A stretch of 64,000 bases of DNA. It comes from Psychrilyobacter piezotolerans (GTDB lineage Bacteria > Fusobacteriota > Fusobacteriia > Fusobacteriales > Fusobacteriaceae). The notes under the pieces are model-generated. The model saw only the letters and a list, made by a program, of their open reading frames with translations, was not told where the DNA came from and ran no database searches. Where the stretch lies: contig NZ_QUAJ01000006.1 of NCBI RefSeq assembly GCF_003391055.1, positions 1-64,000 on the forward strand, in the 5' to 3' direction. Of this stretch, positions 58,403 through 64,000 are shown one piece after another (positions within the stretch are counted from its first letter, which is position 1; the number at the start of each line of letters is the position of its first letter). A program made the translations under genes and the position numbers.

Positions 58403-59203
58403 ATGAAAAAAGTAAAAATACATAAATTAAATAAAGACGAATTTTTTAAAACCTTTGACATTTCAAAAGAATACTTTACTTCTACAGGATTGGAGTGGGA
58501 TAATTTAAATAAAATCTATGCCGATTATTGCAAAATAGTTCCGCTGTTAGAAAAAGAAGCCGAACATATAGTTTCTAAATTAATAGATGTACCTTTAGTT
58601 CATTCTGTGAGAAGAAGGGTCAAAGAGCCCAGCCATCTGATTGAAAAGATTATCAGAAAAGGAAAAAAATACCACGATCTAAATATCGACGTAACCAACT
58701 ATACAAAGATTGTTACCGACCTGATCGGTATCAGAGTTTTACACCTGTTCAAAGACGACTGGATAAACTTACATAAGAGTATCACAGATATCTGGGAAAC
58801 CAAGGAGATCCCCCAGCTGAATGTAAGATACGGTGATTATAATATGGAAAATTTAGAAGACCAGTTAAAGGATATTGACTGTGAAATTATAATAAGGGAG
58901 TACGGATATAGGTCTGTACACTACCTCATTGGAGCTAATATTTCAAAATCTAAAGAGACCTTCATAGAGATTCAGGCTAGGACAGTATTTGAAGAGGCTT
59001 GGAGTGAGATTGATCACATTATCAGATATCCCTACGATACAGATAACCCTATCCTGACTGAATACCTGGCAATTTTTAACAGAATAGCCGGAAGTGCAGA
59101 TGAGATGGGAATGTTCATAAAAAAATTAAAGGCCGAAGTAGGAAATAACGGTAAAGAACTAGGAAATAATAGTAAAAGGGAACTGGATTTAAAATTTAAA
59201 TAA
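58403..59203 (+). CDS. Small alarmone (p)ppGpp synthetase
   Basis: A 266-residue single-domain RelA/SpoT-type synthetase without hydrolase or TGS/ACT domains. It transfers pyrophosphate from ATP to GDP/GTP. Motifs: HSVRRRVKEPSHLIEKI (GTP-loop region), DLIGIRVLHLFKDDW, YGYRSVHYLI, and FIEIQARTVFEEAWSEIDH with the catalytic Glu. The C-terminal tail is rich in Asn/Gly. GGGGTG ribosome site. Own promoter and terminator, so it may be stress-controlled. Confidence 0.92.
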   Translation: MKKVKIHKLNKDEFFKTFDISKEYFTSTGLEWDNLNKIYADYCKIVPLLEKEAEHIVSKLIDVPLVHSVRRRVKEPSHLIEKIIRKGKKYHDLNIDVTNYTKIVTDLIGIRVLHLFKDDWINLHKSITDIWETKEIPQLNVRYGDYNMENLEDQLKDIDCEIIIREYGYRSVHYLIGANISKSKETFIEIQARTVFEEAWSEIDHIIRYPYDTDNPILTEYLAIFNRIAGSADEMGMFIKKLKAEVGNNGKELGNNSKRELDLKFK

Positions 59204-59217
59204 GATGTATTTATAGA

Positions 59218-59252
59218 TTAGAGTTTTTTTAATTAAAAGCTCTTTTTTTATA
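59218..59252 (+). terminator. Terminator of the alarmone synthetase gene
   Basis: AGAGTTTTT / AAAAGCTCT stem with one G-U pair, loop TTAATT, then TTTTTTT. Confidence 0.8.
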
Positions 59253-59256
59253 TCTA

Positions 59257-59265
59257 TGATATAAT
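59257..59265 (+). promoter_or_regulatory. Extended -10 promoter
   Basis: TGATATAAT with -10 TATAAT at 59260-59265, close before the methyltransferase gene; leader about 25 nt. Confidence 0.55.
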
Positions 59266-59296
59266 ACTATACAAATAAAAGATGGAGTTGAACAGA

Positions 59297-60229
59297 ATGA
59301 AAGAATCAAAGAAGTTTATATATATAATTAACTATCCTACATTTGAAGAAGAACTTTGTATGTTGGAGATGAGATCTATTTTTAATACTGAACCAAAGGA
59401 TAAGATTTTAATATCTGACATAAATTTTAATCCTTCTAACAGCACCTTTATTAAAAGTCGATTGGAAGTTTTCCACGAAGAAGAAAATTTCCAAGATATT
59501 TTGAAAAAATTAGAAAAAAATATAATAACATTAGATGACTTTAGACTTGAATTTATAAAAGCTTTAAAAGCTGATGTGCCTTTCAGCGAAAGATTTGGAT
59601 ATCTCAGTAAGATAGGAGATAAGATTATGGGAGTCCCAGATATCAAAGCTCCTAAATTAGTTTTAGCCTTAGGTAAACATAAGGGCAGATGGGTCTTTGG
59701 TCTCCATGAAAAAAATGATAATCTGTGGAGTACCCACGAAAAAAAACCCTGCAGTTACTCCAATTCCCTAAGTGTAAGGGTAGCTAAAACAGTGGTAAAT
59801 ATCGCAGCTAACGGGGATAAAAATTTAAGGATCATAGATCCCTGCTGCGGGGTAGGAACTACAATTGTAGAAGGATTATCTATGGGTTATGAAATTTGGG
59901 GAACTGAAATCAGTGAAAAAAACACCAATAATGCCAAAAGAAACTTAGGATTTTTTAATCTGGAACCCAGAGTCACCCACCAGGATATGCATACAATAAA
60001 AGAAAATTATGACAGTTCTATAGTGGATATTCCCTACGGATTATTCAGTCATATTACCAAAGAACAGCAGCAGGATATCATAGATACTGCCAGACGAATC
60101 TCTAAAAAAATGATCCTTATAACCTTTGAAGACCTGGATCATATGGTTGAAAAATCAGGTTTTAAAATAATTGACAGATGTGCAGTTACCAAGGGAAGTT
60201 TTAAAAGATATATCTTAGTTTGTGAATAA
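59297..60229 (+). CDS. TRM11/TrmG10-like RNA methyltransferase
   Basis: A 310-residue protein: a divergent N-terminal part (about 1-130) and a class I methyltransferase domain with motif I IIDPCCGVGTTIVEG and motif IV DIPYG. The D(P/I)PY form and the DPCCGxGT loop fit the UPF0020/TRM11 group that makes m2G in tRNA. An RNA target is therefore likely. ATG 59297 has GGAG 9 nt upstream; the ATG at 59282 has none. Confidence 0.82.
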   Translation: MKESKKFIYIINYPTFEEELCMLEMRSIFNTEPKDKILISDINFNPSNSTFIKSRLEVFHEEENFQDILKKLEKNIITLDDFRLEFIKALKADVPFSERFGYLSKIGDKIMGVPDIKAPKLVLALGKHKGRWVFGLHEKNDNLWSTHEKKPCSYSNSLSVRVAKTVVNIAANGDKNLRIIDPCCGVGTTIVEGLSMGYEIWGTEISEKNTNNAKRNLGFFNLEPRVTHQDMHTIKENYDSSIVDIPYGLFSHITKEQQQDIIDTARRISKKMILITFEDLDHMVEKSGFKIIDRCAVTKGSFKRYILVCE

Positions 60230-60543
60230 AAGACCTAAGATAGACTGATCTAACTAAAAAATGAGAGGGAAAAATCCCTCTCTTTTAATTTTTTTTTGTA
60301 GTCTGTTTATATTTTTTTTATTTTTATTTTTAACTTTAAAAATCTTTTAATCCATGAGATCATAGTGCACTCCTCCATAACTATCTTTCAAAAAAGTTAG
60401 ATGTTATCTACGTTTAAATATAACATATTATCCTAGGCTTTTCAAGAAATAATTAAATTATGAGGTTCTATTTTACCATATATCTTAAAAAATAATTAAT
60501 TTTTTTTATTTAAAGTTTTATCTAAGGGGATTTTTTTAATAAT
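60230..60543. terminator. Intergenic region with terminator
   Basis: The terminator at 60263-60286 (GAGAGGGA / TCCCTCTC, loop AAAA, T-tract) closes the methyltransferase gene. The rest is AT-rich; I see nothing else in it. Confidence 0.8.
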
Positions 60544-61032
60544 TTATCCCTTAATTAATTGAACCAGTTCCCTGGCAGTATCGTTAAGAAAATTTCCCTT
60601 AAGATAAAATAATTCATTTTCAGCATTTTTTTCCAATTCTTTTGCAGTTTTAGGCTGTTCTAAAAACAACCCCAGCTGATTAAAATTTTTATCCAAAATT
60701 ACCATTGTAGGTATTTTAAATTCTTCTAAGTTAAGCAGAGGCATCAAATATTTTCTTCCCCTTCCCAAAGATATTATAGAAAGTTTGATGTTATCGTTGA
60801 TTTCGGTTATTTTTTTAGCTACAGTTATATTTAATTGACAATCCGGGCACCACATCTCACCACTAGCTAAGATATAGACCCTATCTTGGATCTCTTTAAT
60901 CTCATCGATTAGGTCCATAGGCAGTTCTATTCTAGAATAATTTTTAGGAATTCTCTCCCTTTCACCTTGGCTGGCCACCTCTACATAGTCCTCAAATTTT
61001 TGTCCCACCTGAAAAAGTTCTTTAAATGTCAT
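60544..61032 (-). CDS. Thioredoxin-like protein (CPDC active site)
   Basis: A 162-residue cytosolic thioredoxin-fold protein. The redox site is MWCPDCQ (Cys62, Cys65) after a YILASGE strand; the cis-Pro loop is IPTMVILD. It has an N-terminal helical extension of about 45 residues and resembles the thioredoxin_9 group of the low-GC anaerobes. No thioredoxin reductase is nearby. Probable disulfide reductase. Confidence 0.85.
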   Translation of the reverse strand: MTFKELFQVGQKFEDYVEVASQGERERIPKNYSRIELPMDLIDEIKEIQDRVYILASGEMWCPDCQLNITVAKKITEINDNIKLSIISLGRGRKYLMPLLNLEEFKIPTMVILDKNFNQLGLFLEQPKTAKELEKNAENELFYLKGNFLNDTARELVQLIKG

Positions 61033-61177
61033 ATTTCCCCCTATTAAAATCTAATTTTTTTCAGTATAGCATGAAAATAGAAGATTAACAAAAAATCCAA
61101 TTCTACCATTTATGTTATTTTTGTGATATAATGAATAACCGCATAATTTAATTTAACATTTGGAGGTAAGAGGTAAG

Positions 61178-61819
61178 ATGAAAAAATTAATATTATTTAT
61201 ATCCATTTTTTTTGTTTATAATCTGAGTTTTAGTACTTTTCTGGATAATGACCTATATAAAAGATTAAATACACCAAGATTGGATAAAAAAGTTTTGAAT
61301 AGAGCCCTTGAAGGATTGTCAAAGATCGACATAAAGAATAAAGAAGTTTTGACAATTATCGACTATACAAAATCAGCCAATGAAAAAAGGTTGTTTGTCA
61401 TCGATCTGAAAAAAGAAAAAGTTATTTTTGATACCTATGTTTCCCATGGGAAAAATACCGGGGGAGAATTTGCAAAAACATTTTCAAACAATATAGACTC
61501 CCTTCAGAGTTCAGTTGGATTTTTTAAAACTTCCACTACCTATACAGGCAGGAACGGGTACTCTATGAGATTAGACGGATTGGAAAAAGGGATAAATGAC
61601 AATGCCATGAGAAGAAATATAGTTATCCACGGGGCAAAATATGCTACAGAATCATATATAAATAAATATGGCAGATTGGGCAGGAGCTGGGGATGTCCCG
61701 CTGTCCCTCTAAATCTCAGTAAAGATCTGATCAACAGTATTAAAGGCGAAAGTATCGTTTATATCAACGGAGATTTAAATAATTACCAGAAAAAAACAAA
61801 GTTCTATATGAACTTCTAA
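61178..61819 (+). CDS. Murein L,D-transpeptidase-family protein (YkuD_2)
   Basis: A 213-residue exported protein: signal peptide (about 1-20), catalytic domain with IVIHGAKYA and RSWGCPAVPL (catalytic His and Cys). This is the YkuD_2 form (PF13645-type) found in diderm bacteria. It probably makes 3-3 peptidoglycan links or attaches proteins in the periplasm. ATG 61178 has AGAGGTAAG just upstream; 61160 is rejected. Confidence 0.88.
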   Translation: MKKLILFISIFFVYNLSFSTFLDNDLYKRLNTPRLDKKVLNRALEGLSKIDIKNKEVLTIIDYTKSANEKRLFVIDLKKEKVIFDTYVSHGKNTGGEFAKTFSNNIDSLQSSVGFFKTSTTYTGRNGYSMRLDGLEKGINDNAMRRNIVIHGAKYATESYINKYGRLGRSWGCPAVPLNLSKDLINSIKGESIVYINGDLNNYQKKTKFYMNF

Positions 61820-61834
61820 ATTTATACACACACC

Positions 61835-61866
61835 AAAAGGAGCTGTAATTACAGCTCCTTTTTAAT
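61835..61866 (+). terminator. Terminator of the L,D-transpeptidase gene
   Basis: AAAAGGAGCTGTAA / TTACAGCTCCTTTT is a perfect 28-bp palindrome with a T-tract. A second small hairpin, GCAGCG-TCA-CGTTGC plus TTTTTT at 61894-61914, may act as a back-up. Confidence 0.88.
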
Positions 61867-61912
61867 TATCTAAGAAATTATGATTGTCTGGATGCAGCGT
61901 CACGTTGCTTTT

Positions 61913-63994
61913 TTATTTTTCTTCCCTGACTCCTAAAACTACAGTTGTGTTTGGTGTAATTATTAATATGCCATTTTCTACCACTATTTCTGTATCTTTC
62001 AGTGGAATAATACCGGCATTTTTTGAATCTACCAAGATATCCATCCCGCTGGTAAACTCCTCATCTTTTAATTTTAAAGTTTCAAAGGAAGCATTGTGTA
62101 TAACTAAAAATTTACTGTATGGAATTCTCTCTACCCCGGCCCCATAGTTATATTCTATGGTATTATCCAGGGTATAGGCTATTACCCTGTAGGCATTAAA
62201 ATCATCTACCAGGATAAATTTCAGCCCTTTTTTTATATTTTCCGAACTTGAATATCTAAAGGCATTGGCACATCTTCTTAATTTTATTAAACCTCCGCAA
62301 TAATTATTCAGCCCCTTAAACAGAATATTCTCCTTCCTCCCCCACCTAATTTTATTCACAAAATCAGAGGAGGAGTAACTATTTTCATGATAGTGGGTTA
62401 TATCCCCGATATCATCATCAAAATTTATGAATTCCGATGTATAAGCTCTGCCTGATTCCGGGTCTTTTGGCTTATGTATGGCTCCCAGTGGCTTTGTAAG
62501 ACCGATCTCTGTTCCACCTTGGATTATTACCTTTCCCTGGGAGGTAAGGAGCATTCCCAGACTGAACTTGGCCAGATGGATCCTTTCCTTCATGGTTCCA
62601 TTATAGGATAAATTAATCTTATCCCAAAGGGTAAAACCGTCATGGATCGACAGATATTGCAAAGTTTCATCGGGGGAATAAGCAAACCTGTGATAGAGAT
62701 TTATGCTCACTGATTTATCATAATAATCTATTATATTTCCTATAATTCCAGCTCTGCATATATCTGTAAAATCATAGTTTCCCTGGACAAAACCAGGTTC
62801 ATGAATCTTTCCTAAATAGGAGTCCCTGGTACTATCATTGAAGACAGCCAAATTTATCCCGTGGGGATAGTTGGCTATATGCCCCTTTACAGGAGCTTCA
62901 TTGACAGGGAGATCTGTAAAATTCCAAGCTTCTCCCTGCAATATTATATTATCTCCCACAGCTTTTCTAATCTCTATCATGGTATCTATATCCATAAAGC
63001 CCATAAGATCAAATCTAAACCCATCTATCCCATATTCATCTATAAAAAATCTTATTGAATCAATAATTAATTTTCTTACCATAAGGTTTCGGCTCTCCAA
63101 AGTCGGTCCTGCCCCTGTTCCCCCGGAGATACTCCCATCAAACATACGATAATAAGATCCCGGCGTTAAGTTTTCAAATATATCCCACTTATAGGTGTGG
63201 TTGTACACCACATCCATGATAACTCCAATTCCATTTTCATGGAGTTTATTCACCAGATTTCGTAATTCTTTTATTCGGCCATATGGATTTTCTGCGTCTG
63301 CAGCTAACCATCCCTCCAATGTAAAGTAGTTATGCGGGTCGTATCCCCAATTATACGAAGACCCCAGCTCACTATATTTTTTTTCTCCCTCGTTTACAGT
63401 AAAATAATTTTGTATAGGTAAAAATTGGACATGGGTGACTCCTAATTCCTTTAAGTGATTTATTCCTTTTTCATATTCATAAAACCCTTTAAAAGTTCCT
63501 GCATCTTCCATCTCTACACCTATGGTAAAATCCCTTATATGGATCTCATAGGCAACCATGTCTGTAGGGGACCCCAAATTAGACATCCCTATACTGGTCG
63601 GCTTGACTCCTGCTTCCTCTGAGTCCATAGATATGATAGCACCCTTTCCTATATTGTTTACATCACCATCAGGTACAAAGCTTGCCATAGACTTAGCATA
63701 AGGGTCCAGAGCATATTTTACAGTTCCGTCCAGATGCTCTACTTTAAAATCATAAAAAAATTTATCCAGATTTGTATAGCCCGTTTCCCTCTCTTTTAAA
63801 ATAATACTCCAAACATCATCCTCTAATTTAACCATATTTTTAGAAAAAATAAGCCTCTGTGAATCATGTTTAAAATATAAATTCAAGAAAATATTTTTTA
63901 TATTAGGAGCCCAAACTTTTATTTTTGTAGTCCCGTCTTCTTTGAAGGTAACTCCCAGATCATCGCCTTTATATAGAAATTTTCTTAGATCCAT
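61913..63994 (-). CDS. pulA: Type I pullulanase (GH13)
   Basis: A 693-residue alpha-1,6-glucan debranching enzyme. N-terminal CBM48-like domain (about 1-120), then the GH13 barrel with the type I signature YNWGYDPHNYF, DVVYNHTY, nucleophile Asp in GFRFDLMGF, acid Glu in LQGEAWN and HDGFTLWDK, then a beta C-domain. It has no signal peptide, so it works on internal glycogen or imported maltodextrins. The start codon is 6 bp from the window end; its ribosome site and promoter lie outside. Confidence 0.95.
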   Translation of the reverse strand: MDLRKFLYKGDDLGVTFKEDGTTKIKVWAPNIKNIFLNLYFKHDSQRLIFSKNMVKLEDDVWSIILKERETGYTNLDKFFYDFKVEHLDGTVKYALDPYAKSMASFVPDGDVNNIGKGAIISMDSEEAGVKPTSIGMSNLGSPTDMVAYEIHIRDFTIGVEMEDAGTFKGFYEYEKGINHLKELGVTHVQFLPIQNYFTVNEGEKKYSELGSSYNWGYDPHNYFTLEGWLAADAENPYGRIKELRNLVNKLHENGIGVIMDVVYNHTYKWDIFENLTPGSYYRMFDGSISGGTGAGPTLESRNLMVRKLIIDSIRFFIDEYGIDGFRFDLMGFMDIDTMIEIRKAVGDNIILQGEAWNFTDLPVNEAPVKGHIANYPHGINLAVFNDSTRDSYLGKIHEPGFVQGNYDFTDICRAGIIGNIIDYYDKSVSINLYHRFAYSPDETLQYLSIHDGFTLWDKINLSYNGTMKERIHLAKFSLGMLLTSQGKVIIQGGTEIGLTKPLGAIHKPKDPESGRAYTSEFINFDDDIGDITHYHENSYSSSDFVNKIRWGRKENILFKGLNNYCGGLIKLRRCANAFRYSSSENIKKGLKFILVDDFNAYRVIAYTLDNTIEYNYGAGVERIPYSKFLVIHNASFETLKLKDEEFTSGMDILVDSKNAGIIPLKDTEIVVENGILIITPNTTVVLGVREEK

Positions 63995-64000
63995 ATTTCC

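Overview
The window is low-GC DNA from an anaerobic, fermentative, diderm (Gram-negative-type) bacterium. The evidence is a three-subunit NAD-linked [FeFe] hydrogenase, an outer-membrane lipocalin, an L,D-transpeptidase, selenocysteine tRNA, several c-di-GMP proteins and strong purine-rich ribosome sites. The overall style fits Fusobacteriota (Propionigenium/Ilyobacter/Psychrilyobacter-like); this is an inference, not a proof. No rRNA, CRISPR array, prophage, integrase or intact transposase was seen.

Layout. 1-10 kb: clpB, an EamA transporter, a YjjG-like nucleotidase, the hydrogenase operon hydC-hydB-hydA, and a dihydroorotate-dehydrogenase-like protein. 10-11.6 kb: a MntA/HepT toxin-antitoxin pair whose HepT has lost its catalytic end, bounded by 45-bp identical terminator repeats. 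11.7-14.8 kb: an operon of a GshB-type ATP-grasp ligase, an N-formylglutamate-amidohydrolase/GNAT fusion and an ankyrin protein. 15-18.9 kb: a secreted MORN-repeat protein, then a PLD-nuclease/SF2-helicase fusion coupled to a small methyltransferase. 19-26 kb: three polytopic transporters, an RtcB RNA ligase and a Cys-rich anchored protein. 26-30 kb: a periplasmic binding protein with a PAS-GGDEF diguanylate cyclase, then lipocalin blc.

30.2-40.5 kb is a 10-kb carbohydrate island bounded by 48-bp identical terminator-bearing repeats. It holds a GH38 alpha-mannosidase, a glucose-family PTS EIICB, a PHP hydrolase, two secreted phosphodiesterase-type hydrolases, a YitT-like membrane protein, mannose-6-phosphate isomerase and a divergent RpiR regulator. 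A second EamA transporter follows.

41.4-49 kb is rich in c-di-GMP functions: a GEMM-I riboswitch ahead of a sensor HD-GYP protein, and an HD-GYP + GGDEF operon, with nanA and a GNAT gene between. 49-52 kb: a YhdH/AcuI reductase, pcp with a decayed DUF979 remnant, and a NapH-like iron-sulphur membrane protein with an unlisted two-cluster ferredoxin. 52-58 kb: an ABC-2 exporter under an ArsR-like regulator, and an iron-sulphur oxidoreductase next to a TetR regulator; both have matching palindromes. 58-64 kb: selC, a small (p)ppGpp synthetase, a TRM11-like methyltransferase, a thioredoxin-like protein, an L,D-transpeptidase and a type I pullulanase.

Most noteworthy: two unrelated accessory modules each bounded by perfect duplicated transcription terminators; the c-di-GMP riboswitch feeding onto a predicted c-di-GMP phosphodiesterase; the ATP-grasp/amidohydrolase-GNAT/ankyrin operon; the PLD-helicase/methyltransferase pair; and a degenerate intergenic repeat family.
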